DNA from: Actinopolyspora lacussalsi
GTDB lineage: Bacteria > Actinomycetota > Actinomycetes > Mycobacteriales > Pseudonocardiaceae
Length of the DNA: 64,000 bases
Direction: 5' to 3'
Assembly (NCBI GenBank): GCA_030803735.1
Contig: JAURUC010000001.1
Span: 3,055,501-3,119,500, forward strand
Shown here one piece after another: positions 8,505-16,050 of the stretch (its first letter is position 1; each line of letters opens with the position of its first letter). The notes under the pieces were generated by a model, which was not told the origin of the DNA, searched no databases, and saw nothing but the letters and a program-made list of their open reading frames with translations. Position numbers and translations under genes: made by a program.

Positions 8505-8957
8505 GTGACCACGACCAAACAGCGTGAGCGCGACGAGCTCTTCGACCAGTTCCGGCGGGTCGAAGAGCTCGAAGAGGTCGCCGAGCAGGCCTCGGCGCAG
8601 CTGGACCCCACCCAGCTCGACCGCTTGCGCTCCGTGGCACGACGCACGCTCGCGGGCATCAAGCCGGTTCGTGTCTCCCTGGCCAGTGAGCTGCTCGACC
8701 TCGACGAGAAAACGATCAGGAGTTGGACCGAGGAAGGTGTGCTCACCGAGGCCGACACGGCCAGCACCCGGCGACTGCTGGACCCCGAACGGCTGCACGA
8801 GGTGCTGCACATCGTGCGCGAGTTACGCGCCAACGGCAAACGAGCAGATCTGCTCGACGCGGTGTGGTGGAAGCTCAGCGACCAGGCAGTCCTCGACCGG
8901 GAGGACCTGGCCGACAGCCTGGCGGAGATGCGTCGCGGCGACGTGCACAAAGCATGA
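8505..8957 (+). CDS. MerR-like helix-turn-helix antitoxin candidate
   Basis: A 150-residue protein starting at GTG 8505, with GGGAGG six bases upstream; longer frames starting further left have no such site. The N-terminus (residues 1-50) is a charged helix rich in Glu and Arg. Residues 60-115 form a MerR-like helix-turn-helix (SLASELLDLDEKTIRSWTEE, then RRLLDPERLHEVLHIV). This type sits upstream of RelE-like toxin genes in actinobacteria, and such a gene follows after 45 bases. The likely role is to neutralise the toxin and repress the operon. The link is by context and general fold only. Confidence 0.65.
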   Translation: MTTTKQRERDELFDQFRRVEELEEVAEQASAQLDPTQLDRLRSVARRTLAGIKPVRVSLASELLDLDEKTIRSWTEEGVLTEADTASTRRLLDPERLHEVLHIVRELRANGKRADLLDAVWWKLSDQAVLDREDLADSLAEMRRGDVHKA

Positions 8958-9002
8958 CCGACAGTTATCAATGACTACCGGTGGTGTTGAGATCATCACC
9001 GC

Positions 9003-9437
9003 GTGACCGTTGACGTCGAAATCACCAGCACTGCTCAGCAGCAGCGAAAGATGCTTCGCAACAAACACGCGAAACACTTCGAGCAGTGGTTGGAGGAACT
9101 CAAACGGGACGGTTGCCGTGGGCTCCAATACCGCTTGACCGGCGATCTCGTCGAACGACTCCGCGTACGGCACCTCACCGGCCCGCTGCGCGTGATCGTC
9201 GCGTTCCACAGCGCCGAACACGCCACAATCGTTCTCATCGGGACCCACGACGACAGCGACCCCGGCATCGACGTCTACCGGCACCTGTACTCCCTGGCCG
9301 GGATCGAAACCCCGTCCGCGCGAACGCGGACGAAACCACCCTGCTGCGACGAAGAAGGGCACCCACCCTCGGACGACGAGGAGATCATCGACCTGGTCCA
9401 GCGGGCCCAACGTCTACGACGTCGACGCACAAGCTGA
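9003..9437 (+). CDS. RelE/ParE-like toxin candidate
   Basis: A 144-residue protein starting at GTG 9003. The region 35-100 (QWLEELKRDG, YRLTGDLVERLRVRHLTGP, LRVIVAFHSAEHATIVLIGT) follows the strand order of RelE/ParE-fold ribonuclease or gyrase toxins, with a basic tail (QRLRRRRTS). The ribosome site is weak (GAG about 12 bases upstream), so translation may depend on the antitoxin gene just before it. It pairs with the MerR-like protein as a type II toxin-antitoxin unit. The C-terminal extension after residue 105 is longer than in classical RelE. Confidence 0.65.
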   Translation: MTVDVEITSTAQQQRKMLRNKHAKHFEQWLEELKRDGCRGLQYRLTGDLVERLRVRHLTGPLRVIVAFHSAEHATIVLIGTHDDSDPGIDVYRHLYSLAGIETPSARTRTKPPCCDEEGHPPSDDEEIIDLVQRAQRLRRRRTS

Positions 9438-9562
9438 TTCCCCGAAGTGGCGCATCGGATAGATATCGCCGCGACATGCTCATCGGCACACGCTGAAGCT
9501 TCCGGCGCCGCACGAATCCGGTACCGCCCTGGATTTCTACGGCGAGACTTTTGGCGAAGTAC

Positions 9563-10774
9563 TCAGTCGGGCAGCACCTCGCGCATGACCCGGATTGTGT
9601 TGCCGCCCATGATCGCGGCGATGTCGGCTTCGGAATGCCCGCGTTCACGCAGTTCCCGCGTGATCACCGCGATGTCGCTGGTGTCCCAGCCGACCGTTGT
9701 GGACCCGTCGTAGTCGCTGCCCAGCGCGGCCGTCTCGATGCCGCCGACGTCGATGACGTGCTCGATGGCGTCGACCACGGCGGCGGGTGTGGTGTCGCAG
9801 ACGGCGGCATCCCAGTAGCCGATGCCGACGACTCCGCCGGTACGCGCCACGCCGCGGATCTCCTCGTCGGTCAGGTTGCGGTTGACGTCGCAGGTGGCCT
9901 GTACACCGCCGTGGCTGTACACCACGGGTTTCGTGGCACGGTCGAGCATCTCGGCCACCGCGCGATGGCTGGAGTGCGCGATGTCGACGATGACCCCCCG
10001 TTGTTCCAGCTCGTCGAACACCCGGCGGCCCAGGTCGGTGAGTCCGCCCTTGTCGATACCGTGCATCGAGCCGACGACCTCGTTGTCGAAGAAGTGGGCG
10101 AAGCTCGCCATCCGCATGCCGGCGTCGAACAACACCTCGACGTTGCCCTGCTCGCCCTCGAGATTGTGCAGGCCCTCCACGGAGAAGAGCGCGCCGGTGA
10201 CCCGCTCACCGGCTTCGCGGGCGGCGATCAGCTCGTCGAGGTCGGCTCGGGTGCGGATCAGCACCAGGCGACCGTCGGAACGCGCGGCCGCGTCGCTGAG
10301 CTTCTCGGCGTGGTAGAGCGACCGTTCGAGCAGCGAGGTCCATGTCGCCGGTGGCTGCAGCTGGGCGATGGCCAGCGGGGTGATGTTGTCGGTGTCGGCG
10401 GAGTTGGACTCGTAGTTCTGGCCCCTCGGGGACTTCGACACCGACGAGAACACCTGGAGACCCACGTTGCCCTCCTCGAGCCGAGGCAGGTCGACGTGCC
10501 CTCGGTCGGAGCGCTCGAGCAGGTCACGATCCCACATCAGCGTGTCGGCGTGCATGTCCACGATCGGCAACGAGTCGTGCAGCTCCCGCGTGGACGCGTC
10601 GACCGCGGGCAGGCGGGTGTCGACGACCTGGTTCATGCGGCGCTCGACGATCCCGGGCGCGAACACGAAGAACGCGATCACCGCGAGCACCACGAAGATC
10701 GAGCCCGCACTGACGGTCCACCGCAGCCACCCGCGCTTGATCCGAGCCACGAACGCGAACCGTAGCGCTTTCAC
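9563..10774 (-). CDS. Membrane-anchored M19 (renal-type) dipeptidase
   Basis: A zinc dipeptidase of family M19 with an N-terminal membrane anchor (WTVSAGSIFVVLAVIAFF) placing the catalytic domain outside. Metal-site segments are visible in order: DMHADTL, FSVEGLHNLEG, VDIAHSSHR, and LGSDYDGSTTVGWD near the end. The family cleaves dipeptides, often containing D-residues, so cell-wall peptide turnover is a likely role. I chose GTG 10774; an ATG at 10789 would add five residues but lies inside a CRISPR-like repeat. A still longer frame reaching 10909 has no support. It stands alone, with no operon partner. Confidence 0.85.
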   Translation of the reverse strand: MKALRFAFVARIKRGWLRWTVSAGSIFVVLAVIAFFVFAPGIVERRMNQVVDTRLPAVDASTRELHDSLPIVDMHADTLMWDRDLLERSDRGHVDLPRLEEGNVGLQVFSSVSKSPRGQNYESNSADTDNITPLAIAQLQPPATWTSLLERSLYHAEKLSDAAARSDGRLVLIRTRADLDELIAAREAGERVTGALFSVEGLHNLEGEQGNVEVLFDAGMRMASFAHFFDNEVVGSMHGIDKGGLTDLGRRVFDELEQRGVIVDIAHSSHRAVAEMLDRATKPVVYSHGGVQATCDVNRNLTDEEIRGVARTGGVVGIGYWDAAVCDTTPAAVVDAIEHVIDVGGIETAALGSDYDGSTTVGWDTSDIAVITRELRERGHSEADIAAIMGGNTIRVMREVLPD

Positions 10775-10781
10775 CGATCCG

Positions 10782-10809
10782 TGGTCCATCCCCGCGTGCG
10801 CGGGGACGC
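10782..10809 (-). CRISPR. Second orphan CRISPR-like repeat at the dipeptidase start
   Basis: On the minus strand, GCGTCCCCGCGCACGCGGGG followed by ATGGACCA repeats the core found at 8206-8233 with one difference in the adjoining 3' bases, but in inverted orientation 2.6 kb away. No neighbouring repeat occurs at a 61-base step on either side. It overlaps a possible ATG for the dipeptidase gene. Confidence 0.5.
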
Positions 10810-10942
10810 ACCGGCAGTGCACTGGGGGCCCGGAACGAGACCTCCGGGCAGCGGTGACGGGCCGAGCGATGCTCTCGACCGCAGCCGGGCACGCACCCGG
10901 TCCGGTCAAGGACTGTCCTTCGCGGGACTTGCCGCATGCCGT

Positions 10943-10961
10943 TGTAACGATTAGTGTTACG
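10943..10961. promoter_or_regulatory. Probable Rrf2 operator upstream of its own gene
   Basis: GTAAC (10944-10948), seven bases, then GTTAC (10956-10960) forms an inverted repeat 32 bases before the Rrf2 start. The same GTAAC-N7-GTTAC pattern, in perfect form, occurs before the SDR gene downstream. The repeated spacing argues for a dimeric regulator and autoregulation. Confidence 0.7.
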
Positions 10962-10992
10962 ACTAGGGTCGAGCGGGGAGGTGGAGACCGAC

Positions 10993-11424
10993 GTGAGCGC
11001 CAACAGCAGACTGACCGTCGCGGCGCACGCCCTGACGTGGATCGGGCTGTATCAGCGGCGCGGTCATGAGGTCGCCACCTCCGAACAGATCGCGACGAGT
11101 GTCAACACCAACCCGGTGGTGATCCGCCGCCTGCTGGCCGAGCTGCGCAAGGCGGGCCTGGCCGATTCGCAGCGGGGAGCGGGGGCGGGCTGGATGCTCG
11201 TGCGGGACCTGGAGACGATCACCCTGCTCGACGTCTACCAGGCGATCGATCCGGGACCGATCTTCGCCTTGCACCGCGCGAGGCCGAACCCCGAGTGCGT
11301 CGTGGGAAACGGCATCGGGCCCGCGATGACCGCCGTGTACGACGAGGTGGAGGCCGCCCTGCGCGGGGAGCTGGCCAAGACCACGTTGGAGGACGTACTG
11401 CGGGACGTCTTGAAAGCCGCCTGA
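10993..11424 (+). CDS. Rrf2-family transcriptional regulator without iron-sulfur cysteines
   Basis: A 143-residue winged-helix protein of the Rrf2 family: SRLTVAAHALTWIGLY at the start, NPVVIRRLLAELRKAGL as recognition region, and GAGAGWMLVRDLETITLLDV as wing. It has only one cysteine (in NPECVVG), so it cannot carry the three-Cys cluster of IscR or NsrR; it is closer to the cluster-free YwnA branch. Start GTG 10993 has GGAGA six bases upstream. The operator in front of it and before the SDR gene makes it the likely repressor of both. The signal is unknown. Confidence 0.85.
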   Translation: MSANSRLTVAAHALTWIGLYQRRGHEVATSEQIATSVNTNPVVIRRLLAELRKAGLADSQRGAGAGWMLVRDLETITLLDVYQAIDPGPIFALHRARPNPECVVGNGIGPAMTAVYDEVEAALRGELAKTTLEDVLRDVLKAA

Positions 11425-11485
11425 CCTCGGGCCGTTGATTTTCCCTGACCCTGGGGAAATCACGGCCGCGAACATCGATCATCGA

Positions 11486-11504
11486 TGTAACAAAAATAGT
11501 TACA
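11486..11504. promoter_or_regulatory. Perfect TGTAAC-N7-GTTACA operator before the SDR gene
   Basis: The half-sites TGTAAC (11486-11491) and GTTACA (11499-11504) are exact inverted repeats around AAAAATA, 20 bases before the SDR start. It matches the site before the Rrf2 gene in half-site and spacer length, so Rrf2 binding here would block SDR transcription. Confidence 0.75.
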
Positions 11505-11524
11505 GCAAAGAATCGGAGAATCCC

Positions 11525-12277
11525 ATGGGACAGCTGGACGACAAGAGCGCCCTCGTCACCGGCGCATCCAGCGGCATCGGACTGGCGATCGCCCGCCGTT
11601 TCGCCGCCGAGGGCGCGACCGTCTACCTCACCGGCCGCCGCAAGGCCGAGCTGGACGCCGCCGTCGCGCGGGTCGGCGCCCGAGGCATCGCCGTCCAGAG
11701 CGACGCCTCGGACCACGGCGACCTCGACCGGCTCTTCGCCGAGATCGCGGACCGCAGCGGCCGACTGGACATCGTGGTGGCCAACGCCGGGGTCGGGGAC
11801 TACGCTCCGCTCGGCACCATCACCGAGCAGGAGTACGACCGCACGACCTCGATCAATCTCAAGGGCACGGTCTTCACCGTCCAGAAAGCACTGCCGCTGC
11901 TGACGACGGGCGCCTCGGTGATGCTGGTCTCCTCCAGCGCGGCCCTGCGGGCCGCCCCGGGCCTGGGCGTCTACGCCGCGACCAAGGCCGCGATCCGCAG
12001 CCTCGCCCGCACCTGGGCCGCCGAGCTCGCGGACCGCGGAATCCGCGTCAACACCCTCACTCCCGGCGATGTCGAGACCCCGGGCGGGGACGAACTGCGC
12101 GCCGCTTTCCCGCACGGCGATCAGCCCACCGAAGCCGAGTCCACCCCAATCACCCCGCTCGGCCGGATCGGTCGTCCCGAGGAGGTCGCCGCCACCGCGC
12201 TCTACCTGGCCGGGGACCAGAGCAGCTTCACCACCGGTGCGGAACTGCTCGTCGACGGCGGCGCCACGCAGCTCTAG
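11525..12277 (+). CDS. SDR-family oxidoreductase
   Basis: A 250-residue classical short-chain dehydrogenase. It shows the NAD(P) motif TGASSGIG (residues 13-20), NAG (residues 87-89), catalytic Ser in SSSAAL, and YAATK (Tyr and Lys about residues 149-153), with RIGRPEEVA near the end. The ATG at 11525 has GGAG seven bases upstream. The gene follows the Rrf2 regulator and carries its operator, so expression is probably induced when that repressor lets go, for example by a reactive or electrophilic compound. The Arg of TGRRK suggests NADPH preference. The substrate is unknown. Confidence 0.9.
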   Translation: MGQLDDKSALVTGASSGIGLAIARRFAAEGATVYLTGRRKAELDAAVARVGARGIAVQSDASDHGDLDRLFAEIADRSGRLDIVVANAGVGDYAPLGTITEQEYDRTTSINLKGTVFTVQKALPLLTTGASVMLVSSSAALRAAPGLGVYAATKAAIRSLARTWAAELADRGIRVNTLTPGDVETPGGDELRAAFPHGDQPTEAESTPITPLGRIGRPEEVAATALYLAGDQSSFTTGAELLVDGGATQL

Positions 12278-12400
12278 ACACCGATCGGCGATACGGAACA
12301 CCTGTGCTCGGCGGACCGCTGACCGGCGAGCACTTCCGGTTCCAGGGCCGCGGCCCGACCGACACACCACACGCGAACGACAGGACGAAGGACGAGGACG

Positions 12401-12817
12401 ATGGCAACGGACACGCAGACCTCGCGGGCCGTGGCGGAGAAGTTCGTGGAGCGCCTCGGCAGGCAGGACCCGGAAGGCATCCAGGAACTGTTCGCCGCGG
12501 AGATCGACTGGTACGTCCCCGGCAGTGACGAGCTGCCCTGGACCGGACCCCGTACCAGCCGGGAGGAGGTCGCGCCGTACTTCACCACGATGTGGCCGCA
12601 GTTCGAGCCCGGCAGGAGCGAGGTCGTGCTGGATCGGGTCATCGTCGACGGTGGTGACGTGATGCTGCTGGCGATCTTCACGCACACCGTCGTGTCCACC
12701 GGCAAGGAGTTCACCACACCGGTGGCCATGCACCTGGTGGTCGAGGACGGCCGGATCATCCGCATGCACCTGCACGAGGACACGCTGACCGTCCACGAGG
12801 CGTTCACCGCTGGCTGA
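12401..12817 (+). CDS. SnoaL-like/NTF2-fold protein
   Basis: A 138-residue protein with the pattern of the SnoaL-like branch of the NTF2 fold: a start with ARAVAEKFVERL-type helix, FAAEIDWYVPG, and the closing strands VDGGDVMLLAIFTHTV and VVEDGRIIRMHLHED. Members are small cone-shaped enzymes or binding proteins for hydrophobic substrates. It is 123 bases downstream of the SDR gene on the same strand, so a shared transcript under Rrf2 control is likely. No catalytic residues can be assigned with confidence. Confidence 0.8.
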   Translation: MATDTQTSRAVAEKFVERLGRQDPEGIQELFAAEIDWYVPGSDELPWTGPRTSREEVAPYFTTMWPQFEPGRSEVVLDRVIVDGGDVMLLAIFTHTVVSTGKEFTTPVAMHLVVEDGRIIRMHLHEDTLTVHEAFTAG

Positions 12818-12967
12818 GCGGAGAGGGCTCGGGAACTCCGTGGCACGGGGCGGCCCGGCCGGGCACGTACGGTCTCGCCGTTCGGCCGGGCCCGCCGATC
12901 CGCTCATGGCCGCAGGCCGCGAGGACTCCTCGACACCGACCTGAACGGACGGGATTCACGCGAAAAA

Positions 12968-12994
12968 GCGCCTCCGGAACGAATCCGGAGGCGC
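12968..12994 (-). terminator. Intrinsic terminator for the DUF397 gene
   Basis: An 11-bp perfect stem (GCGCCTCCGGA and TCCGGAGGCGC) with a five-base loop lies just after the DUF397 stop. Read on the minus strand it is followed by TTTTT, so it is a classical terminator for the DUF397/XRE transcript. Confidence 0.85.
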
Positions 12995-13013
12995 TGGACT
13001 TCACACGCGAAAG

Positions 13014-13205
13014 TCAGCCGAACTTCTCGGCCTTCACCGCATCGATGAACGCCGACCACTGAGCACCAGTCGTAGTGAAGTACCCGACCGAACGATCCTT
13101 CGTGTCACGCACCGCCGCGCCGTCGTTGAAACGGCCGATTTCGACGCACGCAGTGTTATTACTGGACCGGCTCGACTTCCGCCATCCTGCGGGATGTTGT
13201 TTCAC
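13014..13205 (-). CDS. DUF397 protein
   Basis: A 63-residue protein of the actinobacterial DUF397 family: WRKSSRSSNNTACVEIG near the start and VRDTKDR, then WSAFIDAVKAEKFG at the end. It overlaps the XRE gene upstream by four bases (ATGA), the usual arrangement. Pairs of this kind in Streptomyces (for example Scr1/Scr2) behave like regulator plus small antagonist and affect development and antibiotic production. The role here is inferred from that pairing. Confidence 0.9.
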   Translation of the reverse strand: MKQHPAGWRKSSRSSNNTACVEIGRFNDGAAVRDTKDRSVGYFTTTGAQWSAFIDAVKAEKFG

Positions 13206-14056
13206 GGTATGCTCTCCTCGAAATCGTTTGCGCGTGCGGCGATGAACTCCTTTGCCTGTTCCGGGGTCATCGCTGCATCGCGCAGGTTACCTACAGCGTC
13301 CTTGTAAATCTCTACGGCGTGGGGAGCTGTGAGGAACGCAGCGGACCCGAGGTGTTCGAGGTGCACGATCGGCGCGGCGCGAGGGAACTCGATCAGCATG
13401 AACTGGCCACTGTGCGCGGAAGTCCATGCGCCGGGGTTCGATGGAATGATTCGCAGTGTCACATTCGGCAGGTCCGCGATCTTTCCGACATGCCGTAGCT
13501 GGTCGGCCATGATTTCCGGCGCTGCGATGCGTTCGGTGAGCGCGCGCTCCATGAGGATCGCCTCGAAGGTGGGAGCCTGCCGACTGGTGAGAATATCGCG
13601 ACGACTGGAACGCATCGCGATCCGTGTTTCCTGCTCCGGCCCCTGCGAAGTCGCCATGACGGTGCGAGCGTAGTCGGCCGTCTGAAGCAATCCCGGAACG
13701 AGCAGCGGCGCTACCTCCGTGATCGCCGAGGCGGTGCGCTCGTACTCAATCAAAGTCACGAGCTCTTGATGGACACCGGGGATACCAGCACGCAGCCAGT
13801 CCGGACCGTCGCTCTCACGCGCCAATTCCGTGAGCCGGTCTCGTTCGGAGGCCGGGAGTCCGAGTGCGACGGTTATACCAGCGACATCCTCCGGGGTTGC
13901 TGTTCGGACTCCGGTTTCCGTTCGGGTAATCCACGCATGCCCGATATTGAGCTTGCGAGCCAGTTCGCGTACTCCGGTACCGGTTGATTCACGCGCTTTT
14001 CGCAGTTCAGCTCCAAGTGTGCGCGCTTTCGGGCTTCCTGGCCTGGTTCCCGTCAT
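13202..14056 (-). CDS. XRE-family regulator with DUF5753 ligand domain
   Basis: A 284-residue protein. Residues 12-65 are a Cro/CI helix-turn-helix (LGAELRKARESTGTGVRELA, then GHAWITRTETG), and residues 95-280 the DUF5753 domain (YERTASAITEVAPLLVPGLL, QTADYARTVM, MRSSRRDIL, LRIIPSNPGAW, FLTAPHAVEIYKDAVGNL). It pairs with the overlapping DUF397 gene. ATG 14056 was chosen over the longer frame at 14074 because it starts just ahead of the helix-turn-helix. It is divergent from a set of tiny ORFs starting at 14186, which may be its targets. Confidence 0.9.
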   Translation of the reverse strand: MTGTRPGSPKARTLGAELRKARESTGTGVRELARKLNIGHAWITRTETGVRTATPEDVAGITVALGLPASERDRLTELARESDGPDWLRAGIPGVHQELVTLIEYERTASAITEVAPLLVPGLLQTADYARTVMATSQGPEQETRIAMRSSRRDILTSRQAPTFEAILMERALTERIAAPEIMADQLRHVGKIADLPNVTLRIIPSNPGAWTSAHSGQFMLIEFPRAAPIVHLEHLGSAAFLTAPHAVEIYKDAVGNLRDAAMTPEQAKEFIAARANDFEESIP

Positions 14057-14185
14057 GAACCAATCGTAGAACAACCTTCGCGCTTACTGGATCACTCGAT
14101 CGAGGCATTGCGATGGTGGATCCGAACCATCAAAGTGGTTCCTAGCCACAGGATCGGATACGAAACGTCAAAGGAATGATACGCA

Positions 14186-14404
14186 ATGCCACACATCTAC
14201 GACGTATCGCACCCGGGCATACGGCTGCGGTGCAGGGACGAGTCCGGCTCGTCGTCGCTGCGGATCTGGCGGTCACAGTGGACGCCGAGGGTGATCCGGA
14301 TCGACACGCCGACCGTTTACAACCGGACCGAGTGGACGGTCGAGCAGGCGAAGCTGCTGCGGGACGTGCTCGACGACGCGATCCGGGCGGGCGAGCGGTC
14401 ATGA
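14186..14404 (+). CDS. 72-aa hypothetical protein, first of a tiny-ORF operon
   Basis: A small protein with no family I recognise. It starts at ATG 14186 (AAGGA about ten bases upstream) and ends with an amphipathic helix (WTVEQAKLLRDVLDDAIRAG). Its stop overlaps the next ATG by four bases. It is divergent from the XRE/DUF397 pair, 129 bases from the XRE start. Strand-rich N-terminal half plus helical C-terminus suggest a compact fold, but no function can be assigned. Confidence 0.6.
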   Translation: MPHIYDVSHPGIRLRCRDESGSSSLRIWRSQWTPRVIRIDTPTVYNRTEWTVEQAKLLRDVLDDAIRAGERS

Positions 14405-14664
14405 GCCATCCGCACACCCAGCTTTCCGTCTTCCTGCGACGCGGCGAGTGGATGCTCAGTGACGCCGCCTTCGAGATCGGCGGGCAGCGCTACACCGCGA
14501 CGCAGTGCCACGACACCGCCACCGTGCTCGACGAGCTCGCCGCCGCACTGCGCCAACACGCCACCGCACTGCCGAGCGGCGAGCTCCCAACCGGCGAACT
14601 TCCCACCGACAGCACTCCCGCTGACAGCACTCCCAGCGACGACGCGAACGAATCGGATGCCTGA
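14401..14664 (+). CDS. 87-aa hypothetical protein with low-complexity tail
   Basis: A small protein whose first 60 residues look globular (RRGEWMLSDAAFEIGGQRYT, DTATVLDELAAALRQHATAL) and whose tail is repeated LPTGELPTDSTPADSTPSDD. The middle helix resembles that of the 15207 gene (CAETASALRHLSHELSDHAA), hinting at a common origin. It overlaps the gene before by four bases and the one after by eight. Function unknown. Confidence 0.6.
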   Translation: MSHPHTQLSVFLRRGEWMLSDAAFEIGGQRYTATQCHDTATVLDELAAALRQHATALPSGELPTGELPTDSTPADSTPSDDANESDA

Positions 14665-14926
14665 GGCACCGCCCCCGGAAGCGCCACCCGGCGCAACGCC
14701 GGAGCAGCTCCGGGCCGACGCGGCACCCACGGAGATCATGCCCGCCCTGCGGGCGGGGCGCTGGTCCCGCTGGCGCGGCACGCTGCCACTGACCGCGATC
14801 ACGAAGCGCCGACCGGGCAGCAGCGGCCTACCCGCTCGGCCCACCGAGACCAACGCGCCGACACCCCTCGACCCGCCACACCCACAGCTGCTCGCCCGCA
14901 TCCTCACCGGCTTACGCGCCCTTTGA
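14657..14926 (+). CDS. 89-aa Pro/Ala-rich hypothetical protein
   Basis: ATG 14657 lies inside the end of the previous gene, which favours coupled translation. The protein begins with a Pro/Ala-rich stretch, has a short basic middle (RWSRWRGTLPLTAITKRRPG) and ends HPQLLARILTGLRAL. The 15461 gene ends in a similar HPDLALLRRVLDGLHRL, so the two are probably related at their C-termini. No family recognised. Confidence 0.55.
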   Translation: MPEAPPPEAPPGATPEQLRADAAPTEIMPALRAGRWSRWRGTLPLTAITKRRPGSSGLPARPTETNAPTPLDPPHPQLLARILTGLRAL

Positions 14927-15129
14927 ACCACGGCCCGGTCCCGTGAGCCCCGACCTCCGGAGCCGGACCGTCCGCCGCCCGGCCGGGCCGCTCCCCTTCC
15001 CCGTCCCGGCCGGGCGGTTCCAAATCGCACGCGAGAACCGCGCGCCCCGACCACCGAAACGCCAACGAGTCCCCGGAACGACACGACGATCTCCCGAGAC
15101 GACACAGCTACGCGGAAAGGACAACCGGA

Positions 15130-15210
15130 ATGACAATCCCCGAACACGGGGCTCCCCGCACGCGGGAGATCGAGCCGGACACGGCGCCGCGCGCCGGTGA
15201 TGCCTCGTGA
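15130..15210 (+). CDS. 26-aa mini-ORF coupled to the next gene
   Basis: A short frame starting at ATG 15130, with GGAAAGGA about nine bases upstream, and ending in a TGA that overlaps the GTG start of the next gene (GTGA). Its size makes it either a leader-type peptide or a way to couple translation. It contains a CCCCGCACGCGGG stretch that looks like, but is shorter than, the CRISPR-like cores in this window. Confidence 0.4.
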   Translation: MTIPEHGAPRTREIEPDTAPRAGDAS

Positions 15211-15464
15211 CCGGTCACCCGACGCGGCCGAACATCGCCCTGAACCACGACCCCGAACGGCTGAACCGCACCATCCACGACATAGCGGCCGGTCGGGCGA
15301 CCGCCCGGCAGTGCGCCGAGACCGCCTCGGCGCTGCGGCACCTCTCCCACGAACTGAGCGACCACGCCGCCGTACTCGCCTTCGGCGGCCCGCCACCGAG
15401 CGAGCAGCCACCCACCACCGGGCCAACTACCGAGGAACCACGGAAGCGAGAGGATTCCGAATGA
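15207..15464 (+). CDS. 85-aa hypothetical protein
   Basis: A small mostly helical protein (LNRTIHDIAAGRATARQCAE, then LRHLSHELSDHAAVLAF) with a Pro/Thr-rich end. The helix pair resembles the middle of the 14401 gene product, suggesting that the region holds two related modules. It overlaps the next gene by four bases (ATGA). Function unknown. Confidence 0.6.
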   Translation: MTGHPTRPNIALNHDPERLNRTIHDIAAGRATARQCAETASALRHLSHELSDHAAVLAFGGPPPSEQPPTTGPTTEEPRKREDSE

Positions 15465-15877
15465 ACACCCATCCGGTCATGCTGCTGGGCACGGGGGTGC
15501 TGCTGGTGGGCACCGCGATCGTGCTCAGCGCCTGGGGAAACCGCGTCAGCTACCGACCCCGCCACGCGGGTGGCAGTGGTCCCGCTGCCCGACGGCTGGC
15601 CGCGCTGCGGCTGGAGTCCTACTTCCGGACCGAGCGACCCGCCGCCGAAGTCATCGACTGGCCGCTGTACGACCCGGACCGATATCCGCGGCTGTTCGAC
15701 CTCGCGGCACCGCAACCGGTTCCGCCGCCCGGCCCGGCGATTCCGGAGCCCGTACAACCGATCTCCGGCGCGACCATCGGGGACGGAAACCCCACCGGTG
15801 CCACGGAGAGTCCCGGAGCCGAGCATCCCGATCTCGCGCTCCTGCGCCGCGTACTCGACGGACTGCACCGGCTCTAG
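15461..15877 (+). CDS. 138-aa membrane-anchored hypothetical protein
   Basis: One N-terminal membrane segment (VMLLGTGVLLVGTAIVLSAW) is followed by a basic turn, a globular stretch (RRLAALRLESYFRTERPAAE, VIDWPLYDPDRYPRLFDLAA), a Pro-rich linker and a C-terminal helix like that of the 14657 product. It is the last gene of the coupled set. Being the only membrane protein of the group, it could anchor a small complex. No family recognised. Confidence 0.6.
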   Translation: MNTHPVMLLGTGVLLVGTAIVLSAWGNRVSYRPRHAGGSGPAARRLAALRLESYFRTERPAAEVIDWPLYDPDRYPRLFDLAAPQPVPPPGPAIPEPVQPISGATIGDGNPTGATESPGAEHPDLALLRRVLDGLHRL

Positions 15878-15990
15878 AAGCTTCCGCCACCGCTTCGCCC
15901 CGCGCTACCCGACTTCGCCCCGCGCTACCCCGTCCCCGGGAAACGGCGGGAGGATCGCTGCCTCGCCACTTTCGCCCGGCCTCGGACAGC

Positions 15991-16012
15991 GTCGATTTCT
16001 CGCGAAATCGCC
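15991..16012. repeat. ATTTC/GAAAT hairpin, single copy
   Basis: GTCGATTTC, loop TCGC, GAAATCGCC. It belongs to the short hairpin family also found at 17641-17779 and 53464-53565. It lies between the convergent 15461 and DUF4229 genes, where a terminator would be useful. Confidence 0.7.
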
Positions 16013-16050
16013 GGGCGGGTGGGGGGCGAGCACCGATTCGGAAGGTGAGT

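Noticed and set aside
15150..15175. Another CRISPR-like core (CCCCGCACGCGGG)
   Set aside because: It is shorter by two to three bases than the cores at 8206 and 10782, lacks the ATGGA flank and lies within the 26-aa ORF.
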